Shown here piece after piece: positions 53,178 to 60,755 of a stretch of DNA of 64,000 bases. The position numbers and the translations under genes were made by a program. Each line of letters starts with the position of its first letter. The stretch's first letter is position 1. The stretch covers positions 1 to 64,000 of the forward strand of contig CANEZP010000014.1 of the NCBI GenBank assembly GCA_947444305.1, given 5' to 3'. Below the pieces are notes generated by a model. That model saw only the letters and a list, made by a program, of their open reading frames with translations, searched no databases and was not told the origin of the DNA. The stretch comes from Pseudobdellovibrionaceae bacterium (GTDB lineage: Bacteria; Bdellovibrionota; Bdellovibrionia; Bdellovibrionales; UBA1609).

Positions 53178-54587
53178 CTACTCCAAAAATTCTTTGTACT
53201 CGCGGATCTCGACTTTGCCGAGTTTCGACATCGTTTCTTCGGCGCTGGCCTTCGGGGCGTACACCAGGATTCTCAGGTTCGTCGGATCGAAGTATTTCTT
53301 GATCGCGGCGTTGATGCTCGCTTTGTTGATCTTGTCGAGATTGGTGTAGTAGTTCGTCAGGTAATCGATGCCCACGCCGTACCGGTTCAACATTAACAAC
53401 TGGCGGGCGAGCGCTTCGGGCGTTTCGAACGAACGCGGGAATTGGCCACGCATCAGCGCTTTGACCTGATCCACTTCGCCGTCGGTTAACCCGTTCGCGA
53501 CGAAATTGCGATAGACCTTCAAGGTTTCCTCAACCGTCTCGCCGATCTTATCGAGTCTCGTGAAGGTGTAGATACCCATCGGGCCCGTTTGTAACCGGGC
53601 ATCGAAGTAAGCGTGAATATGGTAAGTCAGTCCGCGCTTCTCGCGAATCTCTTCGAACAGGCGGCTGCCGAAAGATTCGCCCAGCACTTTCAAAGCGGCG
53701 CGCAGCTCTAAGAACTCGGGCACGTTGCGGGCCACGCCGCGGAAACCGATTTGAATTTGCGCTTGGTTGAGATCGGCACGGTTAACGAGCATCAGCTCGG
53801 TCCCCTTCCATTGCGGGAACTCGGGCACTTCGCGCGGAGTGGTTTTTACCGCTTTCCATTTCGAGAACTGATCGACGACCGACTTTTTCCAAGCATCGTC
53901 GTACTGACCGACCACGGCCATGACGGCGTTCGCGGGATTGTAGTTTTCCGCGTAGAATTTTTGGAGATCCGCTTTCTTAAGTGTTCGGACCGAAGCCGGC
54001 GTACCCGAAGCTTCGTGCCCGTAGGGATGGCTGCCGTAAATAAATTTGGGCAGCAAGTACTCGGTGAAATCGTCGGGGTGATCGGCCAGCTTTTGCAGCG
54101 AAGCTAAGGTCAGTTTACGCATGCGCTCGAGTTCGCTCTGCGGAAAGTTCGGCGTTAGCATGATCTCGGCGTATTGGCGTAAGATATCCTCCCGGTTGAA
54201 CGACAAGGCCGAAGTGCTCGCGATACTGTAGTCGGGCTGAACCTCGACGCCGAAACCGCTGCCGATCTGTTCCAAGTCGTCGGCGATTTTATTGGCCGTG
54301 CGGCGCACGGTGCCTTTTTCAAGCATCGCGCCGGTGAAACCCGCGAGACCTTCTTTGTTCAGCGGATCTTGGCTGCTGCCCGATTTGATCATGGTTTGCA
54401 AGCTCACGTACGGCAACGAGTTGTCGGGAATCCAAAGGATCGTCAGGCCGTTTTCTAAAACTTGCGTTTCGAACTTACGAATTTCAAACGCGGGCGCTGC
54501 GCCGGCCTTTGCCGCATCGTTCTTTTTAGAAGGCGCACCGCAACCGAACGAGAAAACGAGAAGGAGAGAAAATAAAATCCGGCTCAT
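53178..54587 (-). CDS. M16 peptidase homologue without catalytic residues, lipoprotein
   Basis: 469 residues. Signal with lipobox FGC, Cys16. The M16 fold is clear (LENGLTILWIPDNSLPYVSLQ, in part; GSSQDPLNKEGLAGFTGAMLEKG, in part), but the place where active members have HxxEH reads GFTGA, so zinc ligands are lost. Such inactive subunits pair with an active one, as in mitochondrial processing peptidase and some bacterial M16 pairs. The active partner is the gene immediately upstream, overlapping by ATGA. Confidence 0.9.
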   Translation of the reverse strand: MSRILFSLLLVFSFGCGAPSKKNDAAKAGAAPAFEIRKFETQVLENGLTILWIPDNSLPYVSLQTMIKSGSSQDPLNKEGLAGFTGAMLEKGTVRRTANKIADDLEQIGSGFGVEVQPDYSIASTSALSFNREDILRQYAEIMLTPNFPQSELERMRKLTLASLQKLADHPDDFTEYLLPKFIYGSHPYGHEASGTPASVRTLKKADLQKFYAENYNPANAVMAVVGQYDDAWKKSVVDQFSKWKAVKTTPREVPEFPQWKGTELMLVNRADLNQAQIQIGFRGVARNVPEFLELRAALKVLGESFGSRLFEEIREKRGLTYHIHAYFDARLQTGPMGIYTFTRLDKIGETVEETLKVYRNFVANGLTDGEVDQVKALMRGQFPRSFETPEALARQLLMLNRYGVGIDYLTNYYTNLDKINKASINAAIKKYFDPTNLRILVYAPKASAEETMSKLGKVEIREYKEFLE

Positions 54588-55924
54588 GACTTACCTCCCG
54601 CTTTGCGCGGTAAAACGATCACGGTGTTACGTTGATTGGCTTTCAAATAAAGTTTGGCGACACGCTGAATGTCGGCGGGCTTCACCTTTTGGTACTCTTT
54701 AAGATCGGAAAAGATGCGCGTGTAATCGCCTAGCAAAGTCTCGTAGCTGGCGAGCGTGCGCGCGCGCCCGGCAACCTTCTTCAAGCCGTCGACGTAATCT
54801 TTTAAAAAGATATTGCGCGCTTTATCCAGTTCTTTTTGCCCGACTAAACCGTCGCGCAGGCCGGCCACTTCTTTTTCCATGAGGGCGGCAACTTTGTCGG
54901 GATCGGCTTTGGGCTTAAGCGAAGCGTAGACCGAGAACTGACCCGCCAGCGTTTGGCCCCAGCTCGACGCGTAAGTGTTGAGCGCGATTTCGTTGCGGTA
55001 CACGAGTTGGCGGTAAAGCCGGCTCGATTGTCCTTGGCCCAGGATAATCGACAGCAGATCAAGCGCGTAGTGGTCGGGGCTGCGCAGATCAGGCAATCGA
55101 TAACCGACGGCCACCGTCGGCGCTTGCGCTTCGCGCTCGATCACGGCTTTGCGTTCTTTCGTTTGGGGAACCTCTTGGGTGACCTTCGGGCGCTTGATCT
55201 CTTCGCGCGGCAAGCCGCCGTAGTATTTCTCGATCATGCCTTTGACGGTGGCGGGATCGAACGCACCCGCGACGACCAGGACCGCGTTGTTCGGGCTGTA
55301 GTAGGTTTTGTAGAAGGCATGGAGATCATCCATGCTCGCGGCGTTGAGATCCGCCATCGAACCGATCGGCAGCCAGCGGTACGGAAGTTTTTCGAACATC
55401 AAGGTCGTCATCTTCTCTCTGATGCCGCCGTCGATGTTGTCTTCGTAGCGCATACGGCGCTCTTCTTTAACGACTTCCCGCTCGCTCGTGACTTCCGGAA
55501 CTTCCAGCAAGAGGTTGCGCATGCGATCACTTTCGATCTGCAACAGAAGCTCGGTGTGTTCGGCGGGCGCATTGATGTAGTAGCCGGTGTAATCGTTTGA
55601 CGTGAAGGCGTTCACTTCGGCGCCTTTGCCGTTCAAGAATTTACCCCAAGTGTCTTTCGGGAATTTTTTGGTGCCCTTGAACATCATGTGTTCAAAGAAG
55701 TGCGCGAGGCCGGTACGCCCTTCGACTTCATCTTTCGAACCGACTTTAAACCATTGCTGAATGCTTACCGACGGAATCGATTTGTCGGGATGAAGCAAAA
55801 CGGTCAGTCCGTTTTTAAGTTCGTATTTTTCGACGGGAACTTGAACCGCTTTTTCAAGCTCTTCGCTCGTGACCGCCCAAGCGGCCGTAGAAAAAACTAA
55901 GGCCAAAAGAATTATGAAACGCAT
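54584..55924 (-). CDS. Zinc-dependent M16 peptidase (active subunit)
   Basis: 446 residues; signal peptide 1-18 (FIILLALVFSTAAWA). Inverzincin motif HFFEH at residues 75-79 in GLAHFFEHMMFKG with the distal glutamate region SEREVVKEERRMRYED. A second M16 domain without the motif completes the molecule (to about residue 440). Degrades short peptides in the periplasm. The ATG at 55924 has a strong GGAGG five bases upstream, which can be hidden in a hairpin. Probably one complex with the inactive paralogue downstream. Confidence 0.92.
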   Translation of the reverse strand: MRFIILLALVFSTAAWAVTSEELEKAVQVPVEKYELKNGLTVLLHPDKSIPSVSIQQWFKVGSKDEVEGRTGLAHFFEHMMFKGTKKFPKDTWGKFLNGKGAEVNAFTSNDYTGYYINAPAEHTELLLQIESDRMRNLLLEVPEVTSEREVVKEERRMRYEDNIDGGIREKMTTLMFEKLPYRWLPIGSMADLNAASMDDLHAFYKTYYSPNNAVLVVAGAFDPATVKGMIEKYYGGLPREEIKRPKVTQEVPQTKERKAVIEREAQAPTVAVGYRLPDLRSPDHYALDLLSIILGQGQSSRLYRQLVYRNEIALNTYASSWGQTLAGQFSVYASLKPKADPDKVAALMEKEVAGLRDGLVGQKELDKARNIFLKDYVDGLKKVAGRARTLASYETLLGDYTRIFSDLKEYQKVKPADIQRVAKLYLKANQRNTVIVLPRKAGGKS

Positions 55925-55929
55925 GGATA

Positions 55930-55960
55930 CCTCCGCATTGTAAGATTCTGCGAGCGGAGG
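55930..55960 (-). promoter_or_regulatory. Hairpin that can hide the M16 operon ribosome site
   Basis: On the minus strand GCCTCCGC-like arm (55954-55960) can pair with GCGGAGG (55930-55936) over 7 bases with a 17-base loop; the GGAGG of the ribosome site is inside the second arm. Confidence 0.45.
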
Positions 55961-55994
55961 CTTAAGACGTCAAATTGATATTGGAAGAGCGAGT

Positions 55995-56492
55995 CTACTG
56001 AACGACGAGTTCGTTGAAATAGACGTTTTTAACAACGCCTTTTTTAAGGGTCGAGTTGAGTTCGGCAACGATTTGGTTTTTAAGTTGCAATTTACCTTGC
56101 ACGCTTTCGACATCGGTGAACGTTTTGCCGTTGAGGATTCGCATGATCGAATCACGTGCGTGCGGTACGACGCCGATCACTTCTTCGTAACCCTCTTCGT
56201 CCATCATTTCGAGGCTGAGCTCAACTTTGACGAGACGGCGCGGGACACCATCCAAGTTCGTATTAAAAGGTGACATGGTATAGAGCACGGGATCGCCGCG
56301 CAGAGTCTCTTCGAAACTGGCGAGGTCACGCTCCGCCTGCTCGTTCGACAAGGATTTGTCCTGGACGCCTAGCGTACAAGTGTAAACGACATATGAACCA
56401 CCGCCCAAAACCGAAAGATTCAGTGCGATAAACGCGGCCGTGAAGACTTTCTTCATGTCACGGGCAGGTTTTGCGGGCGCTTCAGTGGACAT
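55995..56492 (-). CDS. fliL: Flagellar basal-body-associated protein
   Basis: 165 residues. N-terminal membrane helix (about 16-38, VFTAAFIALNLSVLGGGSYVV, in part) and a periplasmic FliL domain (YTMSPFNTNLDGVPRRLVKV, in part; VKNVYFNELVVQ at the end, the conserved FliL C-terminus). Couples the flagellar rod and stator and affects motor torque. ATG 56492 follows AAGGA. It stands alone here, away from any other flagellar gene in the window, and is divergent from the L,D-peptidase gene. Confidence 0.93.
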   Translation of the reverse strand: MSTEAPAKPARDMKKVFTAAFIALNLSVLGGGSYVVYTCTLGVQDKSLSNEQAERDLASFEETLRGDPVLYTMSPFNTNLDGVPRRLVKVELSLEMMDEEGYEEVIGVVPHARDSIMRILNGKTFTDVESVQGKLQLKNQIVAELNSTLKKGVVKNVYFNELVVQ

Positions 56493-56567
56493 AAGTATAA
56501 TTCCTTCTCCCAAACTTATCGGAGGATTGCCATAAGGCTTTAGTCTTGTGCTAGTATCTAGTGATCT

Positions 56568-57611
56568 ATGATTTCGACCGCACTCAAAAGCTATCTGGCC
56601 GTTGGTTCGGCTGTCATATTGGCTCAGATCGGAACGTGGTCTACGGCTCGCGCCGAAGATCTTTCGAAAACTGACCAAAAACCTGACCCCGTCGAGCAAG
56701 TGCCGGCCGCGGGCACCTACCCGCACGCGCTTCTCTCACTGACTTCTGATTCGGGCGCGTTTTCGCAGCACGCGCTGCTGGTTGATAAATCGACCCGTAC
56801 GTTAACGGTTTGGCGCAATGAGAACGACAAACCGAAACTCGTGGGCGCCTGGCCCGCCGACATCGGGCGCCAGGGCGGCGACAAAGTGGCCGAGGGTGAT
56901 TTCAAAACGCCCGAAGGTATCTATTTTTTCCAGAATAAGATGGACGGCGAGAAGGTCGACTTCAGCCAGTACGGCAAGCGCATCTTCACGATGGATTATC
57001 CGAACTACTTCGACAAACTCGAGAAAAAAACCGGTAGCGGAATCTGGCTACACGCCATTCCCGACACGAAATCATTGTTGCGCGGCTCGCGCGGCTGCGT
57101 CGTCGTCCGTAACAAAGTCATCGAAGAGCTTGCGCAATACATCGATCTTAAAAAAACCCCGATCGTCGTGATCAACCAGGTGAACTATCTAACCGAAACG
57201 CAGTGGACGGCCCAGCGCCAAGTTTTTGCGCAATGGTTGGAAAGCTGGCGTCAAACCTGGATGGGCAAAGATCTCGAAAAATACATGGCTCAGTATTCCG
57301 AGCGCTTCCAATCGAACGGCATGAACAAAACGCAGTGGCGCTCTTACAAGAAGAGCCTGGGCGACCACTACAAATTTATCGACGTGAATTTAAAAGACAT
57401 CCAGATCTTCAATCATGGCTCAAAGATCGTCTTAAGATTTCTGCAAGATTATAAATCGGATCGTAAACAAGATTACGGCGCTAAGATTCTTTACGCCATG
57501 AAGGTCGATGACCGTTACGAAATTGTCGGCGAAACTTGGCAACCGATGCGCGCACCGGCCGTCTCTAAAACCGCATCACTCCCCGACGCAAAAACCCTTC
57601 CGGAGAACTAG
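56568..57611 (+). CDS. L,D-transpeptidase/carboxypeptidase, YkuD with NTF2-like tail (Csd6-like)
   Basis: 347 residues. Signal/anchor 1-30, YkuD domain (about 65-205) with His162 in GIWLHAIP and nucleophile Cys177 in GSRGCVVVRN (SRGC in place of the usual SHGC), then an NTF2-like domain (about 220-335, WLESWRQTWMGKDLEKYMA, in part). This architecture matches Csd6 and Pgp2 of Helicobacter and Campylobacter, L,D-carboxypeptidases that trim peptidoglycan tetrapeptides; a transpeptidase role is the alternative. In Bdellovibrio L,D-transpeptidases are known to alter cell wall during predation, but identity with those is not shown. No clear ribosome site. Confidence 0.85.
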   Translation: MISTALKSYLAVGSAVILAQIGTWSTARAEDLSKTDQKPDPVEQVPAAGTYPHALLSLTSDSGAFSQHALLVDKSTRTLTVWRNENDKPKLVGAWPADIGRQGGDKVAEGDFKTPEGIYFFQNKMDGEKVDFSQYGKRIFTMDYPNYFDKLEKKTGSGIWLHAIPDTKSLLRGSRGCVVVRNKVIEELAQYIDLKKTPIVVINQVNYLTETQWTAQRQVFAQWLESWRQTWMGKDLEKYMAQYSERFQSNGMNKTQWRSYKKSLGDHYKFIDVNLKDIQIFNHGSKIVLRFLQDYKSDRKQDYGAKILYAMKVDDRYEIVGETWQPMRAPAVSKTASLPDAKTLPEN

Positions 57612-57635
57612 GACCGCAAGCCTGCGGTCCGCAAT
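57611..57635 (-). repeat. Palindromic repeat, copy 1
   Basis: GGACCGCAAGCCTGCGGTCC-GCAAT is a perfect hairpin plus tail. Copy 2 (57833-57857) shares GCA-NN-CCTGCGG-Y-CC-GCAAT. They flank the 58-residue gene. Confidence 0.65.
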
Positions 57636-57643
57636 GTGAAATA

Positions 57644-57820
57644 TCAGTCGCCGAAGCCGGGCTTGTCTTCTAACGTTACTTCTTCACAGTCTTCCGCGAG
57701 ATCGGGCAACGATTGGATGGATTTCTGAAGCTCTTCTTTGGTGGCGTAGTTAGTTTTTAAAACCCACTCTTTCATGCGAGTGTCGTGCTTCAAATTTTCG
57801 AGGGCTTTTGCTAGATCCAT
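57644..57820 (-). CDS. 58-residue hypothetical protein
   Basis: Acidic small protein from ATG 57820 (AGGAG five bases upstream): MDLAKALENLKHDTRMKEW, then a polar helix and an acidic end (EDCEEVTLEDKPGFGD). The open frame goes further back to 57856 but without a ribosome site. It lies in a tight tract after the rhomboid gene, between two palindromic repeats. A small regulatory or adaptor protein would fit; no family recognised. Confidence 0.6.
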   Translation of the reverse strand: MDLAKALENLKHDTRMKEWVLKTNYATKEELQKSIQSLPDLAEDCEEVTLEDKPGFGD

Positions 57821-57832
57821 GTGACTCCTAAA

Positions 57833-57857
57833 GGGCTGCAGACCTGCGGCCCGCAAT
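57833..57857 (-). repeat. Palindromic repeat, copy 2
   Basis: GGGCTGCAG-AC-CTGCGGCCC-GCAAT: nine-pair stem with one G-U, in the gap between the rhomboid stop and the 58-residue gene. Confidence 0.65.
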
Positions 57858-57859
57858 AT

Positions 57860-58618
57860 TCAGTTCCAGTAGCGGGGTTCGTCGGGCTTGTGATTTTCCG
57901 TTTTCCGGTCATTGTTTACCACCAGTTTTAAACGGCGTCCACGTTTGCCTCCATTGGAGGACTGGCGGATACGCCACTGCGCAACCGTGGTCAGGAACAG
58001 AAATCCGACCAGAATTCCGCCCAGATGCGCCAGGTTCGCCGTCTGGCTACCCATGCCGCTATCCATGAGGGTAACGAGCTCAACCAAGCCGATGATCAGG
58101 ACGAAAAATTTCGCCTTCATCGGGAACAGCATCATGAAATACATGACCCGCTCGCCGAACAAAATCCCGAATGCCAAGAGCAAACCGTAAGTCGCCCCGC
58201 TCGCGCCCACCAACGGGGCCTCCATCGCGATCATGTTTCCGGTGAAGTAATAATAAAGAAACGAACCGAGCAAGTAGATCAATCCGGCGCCGACTCCGCA
58301 AACCAGATAGTAGGTCAGAAAGAAACGGCTTCCCCAGCGCGCTTCGAGCTCGTAGCCGAACCACCAGAGCACCAACATATTGAACAGGATGTGAAAGACG
58401 CCATTCGCGTGCAGAAACATGTAGGTGAAGATCTGCCATACGTAGAACTTCGTGAGCACCGTCGCGGGCGTAAGCGCAAACAGATCGAAGAGGATCGTAT
58501 TTCTAAGAATCATCCCCTGCAGGATCAACACGCCGACCACCCAAATAGCGACGTTAGCGATGACGAGGATCTTTACGGTTTTGTTGAACGGAACAACTTG
58601 GATTGGCGCCTGATTCAT
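57860..58618 (-). CDS. Rhomboid-family intramembrane serine protease
   Basis: 252 residues with about six membrane helices. Catalytic Ser140 in GASGATYG and His198 in ANLAHLGG; the conserved His76 and Asn80 are in VFHILFNMLVLWWFG. Both ends are cytosolic and the C-tail is basic. Rhomboids cut single-helix membrane proteins inside the membrane. It overlaps nothing but starts one base before the VOC epimerase stop (58618/58619), so one operon is likely. Substrate unknown. Confidence 0.93.
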   Translation of the reverse strand: MNQAPIQVVPFNKTVKILVIANVAIWVVGVLILQGMILRNTILFDLFALTPATVLTKFYVWQIFTYMFLHANGVFHILFNMLVLWWFGYELEARWGSRFFLTYYLVCGVGAGLIYLLGSFLYYYFTGNMIAMEAPLVGASGATYGLLLAFGILFGERVMYFMMLFPMKAKFFVLIIGLVELVTLMDSGMGSQTANLAHLGGILVGFLFLTTVAQWRIRQSSNGGKRGRRLKLVVNNDRKTENHKPDEPRYWN

Positions 58619-59041
58619 CTAAGTACCCTTAATCACCGGTGGCTGAGAGAGTTCGATGAGGATCCCGCCCGTCGACTTGGGATGAATGAACGCCACCTGG
58701 CAGCCGTGCGCGCCGGGTTTGGGTTCGTCGTTGATGAGCTGGATACCTTTTGCTTTCAAGGCCTTAAGTGTCGCACGAATATCCTTCACGCGAAAGCAGA
58801 CCTGCTGGACTCCCGGCCCGCGTTTTTCTAAAAATTTGCCGACCGGGCTGTCTTTGCCGATGGGTTCGAGCAATTCGATGCGTACGCCGCCCTCGAGCTC
58901 AAAAAACCCCACGTTCACTTTTTCGGAGGCGACGGTTTCGGTCGTCATTGGACCAAGGCCCAGGGCTTCCCAAAAGCTTTTGCCTTGCTCGAGGCTCTCG
59001 ACCGCGACGCCGATGTGGTCCAGCTCAAAAGTCATTTTCAT
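58619..59041 (-). CDS. Methylmalonyl-CoA epimerase-like VOC protein
   Basis: 140 residues, vicinal-oxygen-chelate fold: LDHIGVAVESLEQGKSFWE (His9, metal ligand), FFELEGGVRIELLEP, and GGILIELSQP (Glu130). Family members have a His in the second motif (HH-type) where this protein reads GPGVQQVCFRV, so one expected His is Gln. Activity as MCE (isomerising (R)- to (S)-methylmalonyl-CoA) is therefore probable but not certain. ATG 59041 overlaps the HIT stop (ATGA) with GGAG before it. Confidence 0.82.
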   Translation of the reverse strand: MKMTFELDHIGVAVESLEQGKSFWEALGLGPMTTETVASEKVNVGFFELEGGVRIELLEPIGKDSPVGKFLEKRGPGVQQVCFRVKDIRATLKALKAKGIQLINDEPKPGAHGCQVAFIHPKSTGGILIELSQPPVIKGT

Positions 59042-59661
59042 AATTTGATCTCCGCGAAGTGGGGGCGCAAGCGCTCGTAAGTTTGTTCGAGAGTCTGCGG
59101 GAGTACCTTCGTCTCGGCGATGAGGGGGAAGAAGTTCGTGTCCCCTCCCCAGCGCGGAACGATGTGCCAGTGCAAATGATCGGGAATACCCGCGCCCGCG
59201 ACCGCGCCGTGATTCATGCCGAGGTTGAGACCCGCGCAACCCAGTTCGTCAGTGAGGATTTTTGCCGCCACCTTTAGCCAACCCGAAATCTCGGCGCTCA
59301 CGGCGTCGCTCAACTTCCAAAGTTCGCCGGTATGCGCGCGGGGCAGGATGAGTAGATGCCCGGTGTTGTAAGGATATTTGTTCATGAGCACCATAACGTT
59401 GCGGCTCATGGCTAAGACTAAACTATCGGGACCGGCGCCCTCTTCGGCGGCCGAGCAAAACACGCAGCCCGTGTCGGGCAGCAGTTTTCGAACGTAGCGG
59501 TAACGTTCGGGACGTTCCATAAAATCACGCTCTTGCGGCCATACGGCTTTAAGCAGAGCTTGCGCCCAACCGGTTTTTTTTGCGGCCGGCGCAGATCTCT
59601 TCGAGGGCTTGCGCCGTTTCAGCGGCGGTGATTTTTTAGAGATCTTACCGTACTTCTTCAA
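59038..59661 (-). CDS. HIT-family hydrolase with basic N-terminal extension
   Basis: 207 residues. HIT triad HLHWHIV (about 169-175) and CVFCSAAEEG (zinc-type pair). The first 47 residues are very basic (KKYGKISKKSPPLKRRKPSK), not part of the usual HIT domain; they start at a TTG one base after the SppA stop (TGATTG), so coupling supports the longer form. A core start at ATG 59520 (MERPERYRY) is the alternative. HIT proteins cleave nucleotide phosphoanhydrides such as Ap4A or adenylated adducts. Confidence 0.85.
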   Translation of the reverse strand: MKKYGKISKKSPPLKRRKPSKRSAPAAKKTGWAQALLKAVWPQERDFMERPERYRYVRKLLPDTGCVFCSAAEEGAGPDSLVLAMSRNVMVLMNKYPYNTGHLLILPRAHTGELWKLSDAVSAEISGWLKVAAKILTDELGCAGLNLGMNHGAVAGAGIPDHLHWHIVPRWGGDTNFFPLIAETKVLPQTLEQTYERLRPHFAEIKL

Positions 59662-59662
59662 A

Positions 59663-60577
59663 TCAAAAGGCTCCGGGCATGAGGTATAAGGGCCGCGCGT
59701 TCAGCTCGGTATGGAGCAAGTTTTGGACCGTTTTGTGTAACCGAGTTTCGGCCGAAGCGTCCTCGAGGAAGTCCATAAAGCCTTTACGTTTACGCGCTTT
59801 AAATACTTCCACGTCGGGGCCGAGGCCCGTCAGCTCGCCGAGAGCTTTGCGTGCGTCATCCCAGCTACCGACCTGATCGGCAAAGCCAAGCTTCACGCCC
59901 TGACGACCGGTGAAGATGCGTCCGTCGGCGTACTGATCGAGAAATTCCGGCTTCATCTTGCGGCCTTCGATGATCGCCTCTTTGAACTGCCCGAGCACAT
60001 CGTTAAGCATGTCTTGGAACAGCGAGCGCTGCGCGGGGGTTAGCGATTTGTATTCGGCGCCGGCGTTTTTGTATTCACCGGTGGTCAGGGCGTAACGTTC
60101 AATCTTGGCCCAGTCGTAAAGTTTTTCGAGATTCACGAACTCCATAAGCACACCGATCGAGCCCATCATGCAGCCAGGCGTGGTGAAGATTTTGTCGGCC
60201 GCCGCGGCCGCGTAGTAAGCGCCGCTGGCCGCAACCGCCGAGCAGTAAGCCACGACCGGCTTTTTGAACTCTTCGCGGGTGCGCTTGATCTCATCGTAGA
60301 TTTCTTGGCTCGGGCCAACCACGCCGCCGGGCGAGTTGATGCGAATCAAGATGCCTTTGATGCGGTCGTCTTTGCGGTGTTTGCGCAACAGATCGAGGAA
60401 GTCTTTGCCGTCGATGATCACGCCATCGAGATCGAGCGCGAGCACGGAGGATTTTTTGATGTGAGCTTCACCTTCGTCGCCGCTAAATAAGGCCATCATC
60501 CCGCCGACGCCGGCGAGCATGCTACCGATAAAGATGACGAGGATGAGAATAAACAGAACTTGAACGACGCGTTTCAC
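59663..60577 (-). CDS. sppA: Signal peptide peptidase
   Basis: 304 residues. Signal anchor helix 8-29, then the SppA serine/lysine dyad fold: Ser118 in AVAASGAYYAA and the general base Lys170 in TTGEYKNAGA; NSPGGVVGPS near 81-90 is the conserved glycine loop. Short form, half the length of E. coli SppA, so a homo-oligomer as in Bacillus. Cleaves released signal peptides in the inner membrane. First gene of a tight operon with HIT, VOC and rhomboid genes. Confidence 0.93.
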   Translation of the reverse strand: MKRVVQVLFILILVIFIGSMLAGVGGMMALFSGDEGEAHIKKSSVLALDLDGVIIDGKDFLDLLRKHRKDDRIKGILIRINSPGGVVGPSQEIYDEIKRTREEFKKPVVAYCSAVAASGAYYAAAAADKIFTTPGCMMGSIGVLMEFVNLEKLYDWAKIERYALTTGEYKNAGAEYKSLTPAQRSLFQDMLNDVLGQFKEAIIEGRKMKPEFLDQYADGRIFTGRQGVKLGFADQVGSWDDARKALGELTGLGPDVEVFKARKRKGFMDFLEDASAETRLHKTVQNLLHTELNARPLYLMPGAF

Positions 60578-60697
60578 GATTTGGCTCCTAGTGATGACCC
60601 TGCGGGGTCCGATCCTTGTCGCGGTGGGCCCACACGGCCGCGGCCCAGAAACCGAACAATGACTTAGGATAATAAGATCTTACGCTCACGACCCGCA

Positions 60698-60726
60698 ATA
60701 AAAAAGGTCGCGCGAGGCGACCTTTC
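60698..60726 (-). terminator. Intrinsic terminator of rpsA
   Basis: On the minus strand AAAGGTCGC-CTCGC-GCGACCTTT followed by TTTTTT: nine-pair stem and U-run, about 30 bases after the rpsA stop. Confidence 0.85.
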
Positions 60727-60755
60727 TTAAGTTCTAGAATATTAGATTCGGGAAA

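Noticed and set aside
54953-55600. 215-codon open frame on the plus strand
   Set aside because: Fully antisense to the active M16 peptidase; no ribosome site and no family match.
58025-58831. 268-codon open frame on the plus strand
   Set aside because: Antisense to the rhomboid and VOC genes, low-quality composition with many His/Arg/Glu.
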